Below are positions 6,384 through 13,298 of a stretch of 18,288 bases of DNA, piece after piece. Where the stretch lies: the NCBI GenBank assembly GCA_002494125.1, contig DLBD01000061.1, positions 1 through 18,288 on the forward strand, in the 5' to 3' direction. A program made the translations under genes and the position numbers. Source of the stretch: Ruminococcaceae bacterium UBA7030. GTDB taxonomy: Bacteria > Bacillota > Clostridia > Oscillospirales > Acutalibacteraceae. The notes under the pieces were generated by a model. It was given only the letters and a program-made list of their open reading frames with translations, did not search any database and was not told the origin of the DNA. Numbering within the stretch: position 1 is the stretch's first letter; each line of letters opens with the position of its first letter.

Positions 6384-7692
6384 AGTCCGTATAATTATTT
6401 ATTGTATCACAATCTACATACTGCTCGCCCGCCTGTGCGCTCTCCCCTGTTTTGTAATAGATGAGTTCGCTTACGGTTACTATCTGATAACCTTGGCGTA
6501 CAAGCTCCGGAACTGCATTTGCAACTGCTTCTGCGGTTGGTTCGTAAATGTCGTGCATAAGAACTATACAGCCGTCATATACATTGTCAATTATATTGTC
6601 GTAAACCTTTTCTGCATCCTTAAGCTTCCAGTCCTGAGTATCAACCGACCAGTATGCAAGAGGCATTCCCTCATCATAGCACTCACGCTGAATAGTCGCA
6701 GTTATTATACCGCCCGGGCATCTGAACATTGAAGGATACTGTCCGCAGGCATCATAGATTGTATCGCTTGCATCACTGATATCACTTACGGTTACACTTG
6801 AACCGTAGTTTTTATGAGTCATTGTGTGATTGCCAAGCTCACATCCGATTTCAAGCTCACGCTCGAGGATATACTCACATCCGGGAACACGGTTGCCAAC
6901 CATAAAGAAGGTTGCTCTCGCATTATATTCCTCAAGAGTGTCAAGGATTAACGGTGTTGTTTCGTAGTTAGGACCGTCATCAAAGGTGAATGCAATCATT
7001 GGCTTATCGGGGTCGATATCCGAATTCATAACAACCTTTTTAATAACTACGCCCGAAGCGATATCGCTCCACTCACTGTATACGTTATTACCGTTATATT
7101 CAAAAAATGCTCTGCAACGTGCATAGTAGGTGTCACGCTCTTTAAGGTCAGTTAAAGTAAAGGAATTCTCGGTTACGGTAGTTGTCTTGCTGCCGTTAAA
7201 CTCCTCGCTTTGAGAATATTCAACCTCATATCCCGCAACATTTTCCTGAGCACTCCAGCTGACTGAAAAGCTGTATGGCTCTTTAACCGATACCCTTAGC
7301 TGAGGTGTTGCCGCAAGAGTATAACACTCGGCATATTCCTCGCTGATTTCACTTTCATACTCTTTTCCCCGATAGATTCTGAAAGCGCTCATTTTGAAAT
7401 CGTACACAGTTGCAGGGGCAAGCTCAGTTAAAGTAACCTCGTTTGCCTCACCGTCTTCAACTGTTGTAAGAAGCTCGTACTCGTCATTTTCACCGAGCAC
7501 TAACACTTTGTAACCATCGGCATTTTTTACCTTATGCCATCTTAATGTAACCGTGTCGGAGGTACTTGAATTCATCGAAATTGACGAAACCTCCTTCACC
7601 TCCATCTGAGAGGCTATATGAAGCGCAATAAAAGAGCAAATAAGCACACAGAGAATTACAAGCACAGCAGTAATTCTTATTCTGTTTGTCAT
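6382..7692 (-). CDS. Polysaccharide deacetylase with two FN3-like domains
   Basis: This 436-residue exported or membrane-anchored enzyme of the carbohydrate esterase 4 (NodB) family removes acetyl groups from a cell-wall or extracellular glycan. Residues 7-29 form an uncleaved-looking signal anchor. Two fibronectin-III-like domains follow at about 33-127 and 130-215, then the NodB domain at 230-410. Catalytic motifs are intact: TFDDGP at 236-241 (Asp238, Asp239), NHTMTH at 288-293 with metal ligands His289 and His293, RCPGG at 324-328, DTQDW at 351-355 and LMHD at 378-381. A GGAG ribosome site lies about 10 bases before the ATG. FN3 modules probably position the enzyme on the wall. Its glycan substrate (peptidoglycan or exopolysaccharide) is not determined by the sequence. 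Confidence 0.92.
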   Translation of the reverse strand: MTNRIRITAVLVILCVLICSFIALHIASQMEVKEVSSISMNSSTSDTVTLRWHKVKNADGYKVLVLGENDEYELLTTVEDGEANEVTLTELAPATVYDFKMSAFRIYRGKEYESEISEEYAECYTLAATPQLRVSVKEPYSFSVSWSAQENVAGYEVEYSQSEEFNGSKTTTVTENSFTLTDLKERDTYYARCRAFFEYNGNNVYSEWSDIASGVVIKKVVMNSDIDPDKPMIAFTFDDGPNYETTPLILDTLEEYNARATFFMVGNRVPGCEYILERELEIGCELGNHTMTHKNYGSSVTVSDISDASDTIYDACGQYPSMFRCPGGIITATIQRECYDEGMPLAYWSVDTQDWKLKDAEKVYDNIIDNVYDGCIVLMHDIYEPTAEAVANAVPELVRQGYQIVTVSELIYYKTGESAQAGEQYVDCDTINNYTD

Positions 7693-7748
7693 TAAAACAT
7701 CTCCAATTCCACCATTTATATCATTCAGTTTATTTTATGTACACATCT

Positions 7749-7777
7749 AATATAATACATAAAAAGTTAAAAATCAA
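7749..7777 (-). promoter_or_regulatory. Promoter of the polysaccharide deacetylase gene
   Basis: Read on the minus strand, TTGATT (7777-7772) and TATATT (7754-7749) are separated by 17 bases. The predicted start lies about 50 bases upstream of the ATG at 7692. The region is very AT-rich, so chance matches are possible. Confidence 0.45.
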
Positions 7778-7884
7778 TAACAAATATTAAAAAATAGTTA
7801 CAATCATTAAAATAAACAAAATAACGCTTGGAACGCCTGAAAAAATTGAGTAATATAACCTCTGTGTAATTTGTATATTTATCA

Positions 7885-7913
7885 TTGACCTTGAGGTCAC
7901 TTGGTGTTATTAT
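7885..7913 (+). promoter_or_regulatory. Promoter of the ech-hyp operon with overlapping operator-like dyad
   Basis: TTGACC (7885-7890) and TATTAT (7908-7913) are spaced by exactly 17 bases. A perfect dyad, TGACCT-TG-AGGTCA (7886-7899), covers the -35 and the start of the spacer. A protein bound there would be expected to block RNA polymerase. The regulator is not identifiable; it does not match the Rex or FNR consensus that I know. Confidence 0.65.
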
Positions 7914-7923
7914 ATATGCGAAT

Positions 7924-7944
7924 TATATTATTATAAATAATATA
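7924..7944 (+). repeat. AT-rich inverted repeat at the predicted ech transcription start
   Basis: TATATTATT (7924-7932) and AATAATATA (7936-7944) are exact inverted repeats with a 3-base centre. They start about 10 bases after the -10 element and end just before the AGAGGTG ribosome site (7949-7955). It could be a second operator or a weak 5' leader hairpin. Confidence 0.45.
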
Positions 7945-7960
7945 TAATAGAGGTGAAGAT

Positions 7961-9883
7961 ATGACTGAATTGCTCTTTGCTTTAGTGTGCCTGCCGTTTG
8001 CAAGTGCTTTTATACTGGGCCTTGTAAGAAGCAGCCAGGTAAGAAGAATTGTTACATATTTAAGCACAATTTCAACGATAGGCGTTGCGCTTGTTTTTTG
8101 CATCGCATATTTCGTTAGAGGCGCTTATCCGATTGAGATAGAGCTTTCCCACAGTTTTATTCATATAACGGATATGTGCATGTTAGCGCTTGAGGTATGC
8201 CTTATGCTTCTCATAGTGGTTATGAGTATTAAGTATAAAAAATACCATGCTGCACTTTTTTCAGTAATTCAGACAGGCGCAATTATCTGGTACGAGCTTA
8301 AAAGCGGATGGATGCCGGAATACGAGTACAGCAGACTTTATATAGACTGGCTGACAATTATTATGGTGTTCATTATTGCGGTTGTCGGTACGCTTATAAC
8401 CGTTTATGCGCTTGGATATATGCACGACTACCATCATCATCACACCGAATTCAAGGACAGAAGAAAGTTCTTTTTTGCAATGCTTTACATCTTCCTCGGC
8501 GCAATGTTCGGTCTTGTTTTCTCAAACTCACTTAGCTGGATGTACTTTTTCTGGGAGATAACAAGCGTTGTTTCCTTCCTTCTTATTGGCTACACAAAAA
8601 CAAAGGAGGCAATAGATAACTCGTTTACTGCGCTTTGGATGAATCTTCTCGGCGGTTGCGGCTTTGCCGGAGGTATTATCTGGATTGGACATTCAAACGG
8701 TATATCCGATATGCAAAGTCTTATCTCGACTGACTCAGCAACTATTGTTGCCCCTGTAATACTGCTTTCTTTTGCGGCTCTTACAAAAAGCGCACAGCTT
8801 CCGTTTTCGAAATGGCTTCTCGGCGCCATGGTTGCGCCAACGCCGTCTTCGGCTCTTCTTCACAGTGCGACTATGGTAAAGGCCGGCGTATATCTTCTTT
8901 TAAGGCTCTCCCCTGTTCTTGCAAACAACTATGCAGGAACACTTGTAAGTCTTATCGGCGGATTTACTTTCCTCATTATGTCAATGCTTGCAATTACCGT
9001 TTCAGACGGTAAAAAGGTTTTGGCATACTCAACTATTTCTAACCTCGGACTCATTACTGCCTGCGCAGGCGTAGGCGTTGAGGAAACGGTTTGGGCAGGT
9101 GTATTTCTTCTTATATTTCATGCCATTTCAAAATCGCTTCTTTTTCAGACAGTCGGCTCTATCGAGCACGCAACAGGCTCAAGGGATATTGAAACTATGC
9201 ACGGCCTTTCACGCCGCCATCCGTATCTTGCGTGGACGCTTGTTATCGGAATTGCGGGAATGTATCTTGCACCTTTTGGTATGCTTATTTCAAAATGGGC
9301 TGCACTTAAAGCGTTTGTTGACAGCGGCTCGATAATTCTCGTACTTCTTCTCTGCTTCGGCAGTGCAACGACTCTTTTCTACTGGACAAAGTGGATGGCT
9401 ACCGTTCTTGCGTCAAAGACAAACGACGTCAAGGCGAAGAACACAACAAGTGCAAATCAGTGGTTTTCAATACTTGTTCACGCTATTATGATGATTGCCC
9501 TTTGTTTCTTCTTCCCTCTTATTTCAAGTGCAATTATTATACCGTACATAAACAATGTATTTGCAGACGCTACCGAAGTTATTTCAAACGACAACATAAT
9601 AATTATGCTACTTATGCTGTTTTCAATATTTGCCATTCCTGCTGCTGCGTGGATTTCCGCAAAGCACACAAAATACAGGAAGGTTACACGATATATCAAC
9701 GGTGTTAATGCAGGAGATCAGATGAACTATATTGACTCATACGGTGAGAAGAGAAGATTTTTTCTTGCTAACTGGTATATGGAGGATATCTTCGGCGAGA
9801 AAAAAATCTGGATGCCGTCTATGATTATTTCATCTGTTGCGATTGTTGTGCTTATGGTAATCACATTGGGAGGTGCAATATGA
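7961..9883 (+). CDS. echA: Ech hydrogenase subunit A, antiporter-like proton-translocating subunit
   Basis: This 640-residue polytopic membrane protein is homologous to complex I NuoL and Mrp-type antiporter subunits. Its length matches EchA of Methanosarcina barkeri (about 640). It is expected to carry ions across the membrane, driven by the hydrogenase reaction. The Proton_antipo_M core covers about residues 180-450. It holds the conserved membrane glutamate in MYFFWEITSV (Glu199), the lysine in ALTKSAQLP (Lys276), and HSATMVKAGVYLL (His301, Lys307). AGAGGTG lies five bases before the ATG. It is the first gene of ten in one direction, and its TGA overlaps the echB ATG. Only one antiporter-like subunit is present, which argues against complex I or Mbh-type complexes. 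Proton versus sodium specificity cannot be decided. Confidence 0.93.
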   Translation: MTELLFALVCLPFASAFILGLVRSSQVRRIVTYLSTISTIGVALVFCIAYFVRGAYPIEIELSHSFIHITDMCMLALEVCLMLLIVVMSIKYKKYHAALFSVIQTGAIIWYELKSGWMPEYEYSRLYIDWLTIIMVFIIAVVGTLITVYALGYMHDYHHHHTEFKDRRKFFFAMLYIFLGAMFGLVFSNSLSWMYFFWEITSVVSFLLIGYTKTKEAIDNSFTALWMNLLGGCGFAGGIIWIGHSNGISDMQSLISTDSATIVAPVILLSFAALTKSAQLPFSKWLLGAMVAPTPSSALLHSATMVKAGVYLLLRLSPVLANNYAGTLVSLIGGFTFLIMSMLAITVSDGKKVLAYSTISNLGLITACAGVGVEETVWAGVFLLIFHAISKSLLFQTVGSIEHATGSRDIETMHGLSRRHPYLAWTLVIGIAGMYLAPFGMLISKWAALKAFVDSGSIILVLLLCFGSATTLFYWTKWMATVLASKTNDVKAKNTTSANQWFSILVHAIMMIALCFFFPLISSAIIIPYINNVFADATEVISNDNIIIMLLMLFSIFAIPAAAWISAKHTKYRKVTRYINGVNAGDQMNYIDSYGEKRRFFLANWYMEDIFGEKKIWMPSMIISSVAIVVLMVITLGGAI

Positions 9884-10773
9884 TGAACAGATATATTATT
9901 TCGGCAATATTCATTATTGCGTACATTGTTCTTGCACCGTTTATAGGCGGACTCACCTCAGGCGTTGACAGAAAAATATCCGCCCGTATGCAGGGAAGAC
10001 AGGGACCTCCCCTTCTTCAGCCGTTTTATGATGTGGTAAAGCTTCTCAAAAAAGAAACGGTTGCAATAAACCATGTTCAGATAATTTATCTTTTAATCTT
10101 TCTTGTGTTTGTAATTTTCACAGGTTGTCTTTTCTTTGGCGGATTTGATTTGCTTCTCGTATTCTTCTCGCTTACGACGTCAAATCTTTTCCTAATCCTT
10201 GCGGCAAGCTCAAGCCATTCGCCATATGCAAGTATGGGTGCGAATCGCGAAATGGTGCAAATGCTTTCATATGAGCCCATGGTACTTCTCACCGCAGTTG
10301 GCTTTTATCTTGCCACAGGAACTTTTAAGGTTCGTGAAATAGTTATGCAGGACAATCTGCCGAATATTATAAAGCTTCCGGGACTTTTTGTAGGCTTTGC
10401 TTTTATACTTACTATAAAGCTGCGTAAGCACCCTTTCGACCTTGCTACAAGCCATCATGCACATCAGGAGATGGTAAAAGGTATCACAACGGAATTTTCG
10501 GGTGAGATGTTCGCTATCGTTGAAATATCTCACTGGTATGAAAATGTATTTCTTATGGGTGTTATTGCCCTGTTTTTTATAAACGCAAATCCGCTTTCAA
10601 TTCTTTATGCGCTTATAGGAGTTACGATTACTTATTTTGTTCTTATACTTGTTGATAACACCTGTGCAAGACTTAAGTGGAAGCTTATGTTCAAGAACAC
10701 CTGGATTACTACTGCTGTTATCGGTGTAATAAATGTATTTGTTCTTGAGGTTATTACAAAGGGGGTTATATGA
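9880..10773 (+). CDS. echB: Ech hydrogenase subunit B, NuoH-like membrane anchor
   Basis: This 297-residue multi-spanning protein is homologous to complex I NuoH and EchB. It anchors the hydrophilic hydrogenase module and forms the entry of the ion path. The cytoplasmic loop ARMQGRQGPPLLQPFYDVVKL at residues 35-55 (shown by its key RMQGRQGPP core) is the family signature. A second charged loop, KLRKHPFDLATSHHAHQE, lies near 180-197, followed by TEFSGEMFAIVE with conserved glutamates. About eight hydrophobic segments are visible. The gene starts ATGATG: the first ATG overlaps the echA stop as ATGA and the second, three bases on, is better spaced from GGGAGGTG (9868-9875). The true start may therefore be 9883, losing one Met. 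It overlaps echC by four bases. Confidence 0.93.
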   Translation: MMNRYIISAIFIIAYIVLAPFIGGLTSGVDRKISARMQGRQGPPLLQPFYDVVKLLKKETVAINHVQIIYLLIFLVFVIFTGCLFFGGFDLLLVFFSLTTSNLFLILAASSSHSPYASMGANREMVQMLSYEPMVLLTAVGFYLATGTFKVREIVMQDNLPNIIKLPGLFVGFAFILTIKLRKHPFDLATSHHAHQEMVKGITTEFSGEMFAIVEISHWYENVFLMGVIALFFINANPLSILYALIGVTITYFVLILVDNTCARLKWKLMFKNTWITTAVIGVINVFVLEVITKGVI

Positions 10774-11213
10774 TGTCAGGCGTATCAAAATCACCATGGA
10801 TTATGCATTATGACGCTACAAGCTGTAACGGCTGCGACATTGAAGTGCTTGCCTGCCTTACTCCGCTTTATGATGTTGAGCGTTTCGGCGTTATCAACAC
10901 GGGTAACCCGAAGCATGCGGATATTCTGCTTATTACAGGCTCTGTTAATGAGCAGAGCAAAGATGTTGTTAAACAGCTTTATGATCAGATGACCGAGCCG
11001 AAGGTTGTATGCGCTATCGGAATTTGTGCCTGCAACGGCGGTGTTTTCAAGGATTGCTACAACGTTCTCGGCGGTGTTGACAAGGTTATTCCCGTAGACG
11101 TCTATGTTCCCGGATGTGCCGCACGTCCCGAAGCAATAATTGACGGCGTAGTAAAATCACTTGCTATTCTTGAAGAAAAAAGCAAAAATGTAAAAACGTA
11201 TAAGGAGGCATAA
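10770..11213 (+). CDS. echC: Ech hydrogenase subunit C, small [4Fe-4S] subunit
   Basis: This 147-residue protein is the hydrogenase small subunit of group 4 enzymes, homologous to NuoB. It carries the proximal [4Fe-4S] cluster that passes electrons to the [NiFe] site of EchE. Candidate ligands are Cys19 and Cys22 (SCNGCDIE), Cys86 (AIGICACNGG) and Cys116 (VPGCAARPE). The protein has no twin-arginine signal and is far shorter than uptake-hydrogenase small subunits, consistent with a cytoplasmic, complex-I-like enzyme. It opens with ATGATG overlapping the echB stop. GGGGG at 10761-10765 is only four bases from the first ATG but seven from the second, so initiation at 10773 is likely. Confidence 0.94.
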   Translation: MMSGVSKSPWIMHYDATSCNGCDIEVLACLTPLYDVERFGVINTGNPKHADILLITGSVNEQSKDVVKQLYDQMTEPKVVCAIGICACNGGVFKDCYNVLGGVDKVIPVDVYVPGCAARPEAIIDGVVKSLAILEEKSKNVKTYKEA

Positions 11214-11214
11214 A

Positions 11215-11847
11215 ATGAGAGAAGATTATCTTTTTGTAGAAACAGAGCTTCAGCCTCTTTATAACACAATCCTTGAAAAGCAGAGGGACGGCTGGCGACT
11301 TGCCCAGATTTGCGCAACTGCATACGAGGGCGGAAACGAGCTTATATACTCACTTGCAAAGGGATATAAATTTGAAAACTACAAGGTAAAGGTTCCGATT
11401 GATACGCAAATCAATTCCATTTCTGACTTTTATCCGTCGGCTATGCTTTTTGAAAACGAGATGAAAGAGCTTTTCGGAGTAAAAATCAAATCAATTAACG
11501 TTGACTATAAAAACAAGTTTTACCGAATTGCAAACACTACTCCTTTCAAAAAGGAAGTAAAGATCATTAAAGAGGATTCGACTGAAACTTCACAAAACGA
11601 AGCTGCTTCATCGGGCGGTAAAATAGTCAACGATATGTCAAAATGCATACTCTGCGGTCTTTGCGCAAGGCAATGTCCGGCACAGAGCATTGAGGTTGAC
11701 AGAAAAGAAAACAAGACCTGGTCAATAAACCGTGATACCTGTATCGGATGCGGTGCGTGTATTGACGCATGCGCAAGATTTAAGGCACTGTCATTTGCAC
11801 AAAACGACGGCGAAAGCGGTATTGTTACCTTTAAGAAGGAGGCGTAA
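11215..11847 (+). CDS. echD: Ech hydrogenase subunit D fused to a two-cluster ferredoxin domain
   Basis: This 210-residue protein is a NuoC-like Ech subunit with an added ferredoxin domain. Residues 1-112 form the NuoC/30-kDa-like part, with ENEMKELFGVKI at 80-91. A low-complexity linker (about 113-137) leads to a 2[4Fe-4S] domain. Cluster one is Cys144, 147, 150 and 154 (CILCGLCARQCP) and cluster two is Cys176, 179, 182 and 186 (CIGCGACIDAC). Archaeal EchD is shorter, roughly the size of the first part alone, so the extra domain is notable. It resembles EchF of the same operon, including the shared KTW(S/T)I stretch between clusters. AAGGAGG precedes the ATG, which follows the echC stop by one base. 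The extra clusters probably add an electron entry or relay point (inference). Confidence 0.9.
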   Translation: MREDYLFVETELQPLYNTILEKQRDGWRLAQICATAYEGGNELIYSLAKGYKFENYKVKVPIDTQINSISDFYPSAMLFENEMKELFGVKIKSINVDYKNKFYRIANTTPFKKEVKIIKEDSTETSQNEAASSGGKIVNDMSKCILCGLCARQCPAQSIEVDRKENKTWSINRDTCIGCGACIDACARFKALSFAQNDGESGIVTFKKEA

Positions 11848-11849
11848 AT

Positions 11850-12929
11850 ATGGGAGAAAGATCAGTTGTACCGTTTGGTCCGCAGCATCCCGTGCTTCCT
11901 GAGCCGATACACCTCGACCTTGTTCTTGAGGATGAAAAAGTTATCGAGGCGATACCGTCAATCGGCTTTGTTCACAGAGGGCTTGAACAGCTTGCGGAAA
12001 AAAGAGATTTTAATAACTATCAGTATGTAATCGAGAGAATATGCGGTATATGCTCCTTCAAGCACGGTATGGCTTACTGCGAAGCACTTGAAAGAATATT
12101 TGACGCCGAAGTACCGGAAAGAGCAACCTATCTTCGCTCCATCTGGGGTGAGATGAGCCGTATGCATTCGCATCTTCTCTGGCTCGGACTTCTTGCAGAC
12201 GCCTTCGGCTTTGACGCATTATTTATGCAGTGCTGGAGAATGAGGGAAAAAATCCTTGATATGTTTGAGGCATCCACAGGCGGAAGAGTTATTTTTTCAG
12301 TAAACAAAATCGGCGGTGTTCTTAAGGATATGGACGCCGATATGCTTAAAAGCTTTGTGGGTATTCTCGACGATATGGAAAAGGATTTGATAAGGCTTAC
12401 AAACACCTTCTTAAATGACTACACCGTTGAGTCAAGACTCAGAGGCGTAGGAATTCTTTCAAAGGATGACGCAATAAGACTTGGCGCTGTCGGTCCTATG
12501 GCAAGAGCTTCGGGCGTCAATATTGACATGAGAAAACTTGGATACGAAGCATATTCAAATGCAGAATTTGAAATTATCACATCAAATGAATGCGACGGAT
12601 ACGCAAGGTGTGCTGTTCGTATCGGTGAACTTTTTCAGTCGATAAGCATTATTAAACAGCTTGCAGAAAAAATCACTGACGGAGAAATTGCAAACAGTAT
12701 AAAAGGTATGCCAAACGGCGAAGCGTTTGTAAGGGTTGAGCAGCCGAGAGGCGAAGCAATCTATTACGCAAAGGCAAACGGTACGAAATTTCTCGAAAGA
12801 TTCAGAGTTCGTACGCCTACATTTACCAATCTTGAAGCGCTTATTCATATTCTGCCGGGCTCGGAATTTGCAGATGTTCCGCTTCAAATTCTAACGATTG
12901 ACCCGTGTATAAGCTGTACAGAAAGATAA
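11850..12929 (+). CDS. echE: Ech hydrogenase subunit E, [NiFe] large subunit
   Basis: This 359-residue catalytic subunit is homologous to EchE and complex I NuoD. It holds the [NiFe] centre where protons are reduced to H2 or H2 is oxidised. Nickel ligands are all present: Cys65 and Cys68 in RICGICSFKH (63-72), and Cys353 and Cys356 in DPCISCTER (351-359). Retention of all four cysteines separates it from complex I NuoD. The protein ends three residues after the last cysteine, so there is no C-terminal extension for a maturation protease to remove, as known for some Ech-type and CooH-type enzymes. AAGGAGG precedes the start, two bases after the echD stop. It acts in the cytoplasmic arm with EchC. 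Confidence 0.96.
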   Translation: MGERSVVPFGPQHPVLPEPIHLDLVLEDEKVIEAIPSIGFVHRGLEQLAEKRDFNNYQYVIERICGICSFKHGMAYCEALERIFDAEVPERATYLRSIWGEMSRMHSHLLWLGLLADAFGFDALFMQCWRMREKILDMFEASTGGRVIFSVNKIGGVLKDMDADMLKSFVGILDDMEKDLIRLTNTFLNDYTVESRLRGVGILSKDDAIRLGAVGPMARASGVNIDMRKLGYEAYSNAEFEIITSNECDGYARCAVRIGELFQSISIIKQLAEKITDGEIANSIKGMPNGEAFVRVEQPRGEAIYYAKANGTKFLERFRVRTPTFTNLEALIHILPGSEFADVPLQILTIDPCISCTER

Positions 12930-12941
12930 GGAGGCAGCAAA

Positions 12942-13298
12942 ATGTCAGTAATAATGGATTTCACGAAGACTGCCATGAAAAATCTTTTTTCAAAACCTGC
13001 TACCCTTCAGTATCCTGCAAAGCCAAGGCTTTATCCCGAAAGAAGCAGAGGTCATATTGAAATAAGAATTGACGACTGTATTATGTGCGGTATGTGTTCA
13101 AGAGCGTGTATGTCGGGTGCCATTACAGTTGAGCGTGATAAAAAGACTTGGACAATAGAGCGTATGGGCTGTGTTCAGTGTGGTGCTTGCGTTAACGTCT
13201 GCCCTAAAAAATGTCTTGATATCGTACCCGGCTATACACAGCCGTCGGGCGAAAAAACAGTTGATTCATTCAGTCAAAACGAAAAGCCGGAGAAATAA
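12942..13298 (+). CDS. echF: Ech hydrogenase subunit F, 2[4Fe-4S] ferredoxin-like subunit
   Basis: This 118-residue polyferredoxin-like subunit, homologous to EchF and NuoI, carries two [4Fe-4S] clusters that accept electrons from reduced ferredoxin and pass them toward EchC. Cluster ligands are Cys46, 49, 52 and 56 (CIMCGMCSRAC) and Cys77, 80, 83 and 87 (CVQCGACVNVCP). The residue after Cys56 is Met rather than the usual Pro. An additional Cys91 is present. The N-terminal 30 residues, basic and amphipathic, are as expected for docking on the membrane arm. AAGGAGG stands 7-8 bases before the ATG. The stop overlaps the hypF start as TAATG, so structural and maturation genes are translationally linked. 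Confidence 0.94.
   Translation: MSVIMDFTKTAMKNLFSKPATLQYPAKPRLYPERSRGHIEIRIDDCIMCGMCSRACMSGAITVERDKKTWTIERMGCVQCGACVNVCPKKCLDIVPGYTQPSGEKTVDSFSQNEKPEK

Noticed and set aside
6328..6732. 134-residue plus-strand open frame overlapping the deacetylase
   Set aside because: It is opposite the conserved NodB domain and runs through the terminator; the deacetylase motifs show which strand is coding.
7961..13298. Complex I (nuo) fragment rather than hydrogenase
   Set aside because: EchE retains all four nickel-binding cysteines, only one antiporter-like subunit is present, and hyp maturation genes follow directly.
7961..13298. Formate hydrogenlyase (hyc/hyf) or Mbh-type complex
   Set aside because: There is no formate dehydrogenase gene, no additional antiporter or Mrp-like subunits, and the six-gene order and sizes match EchA-F.
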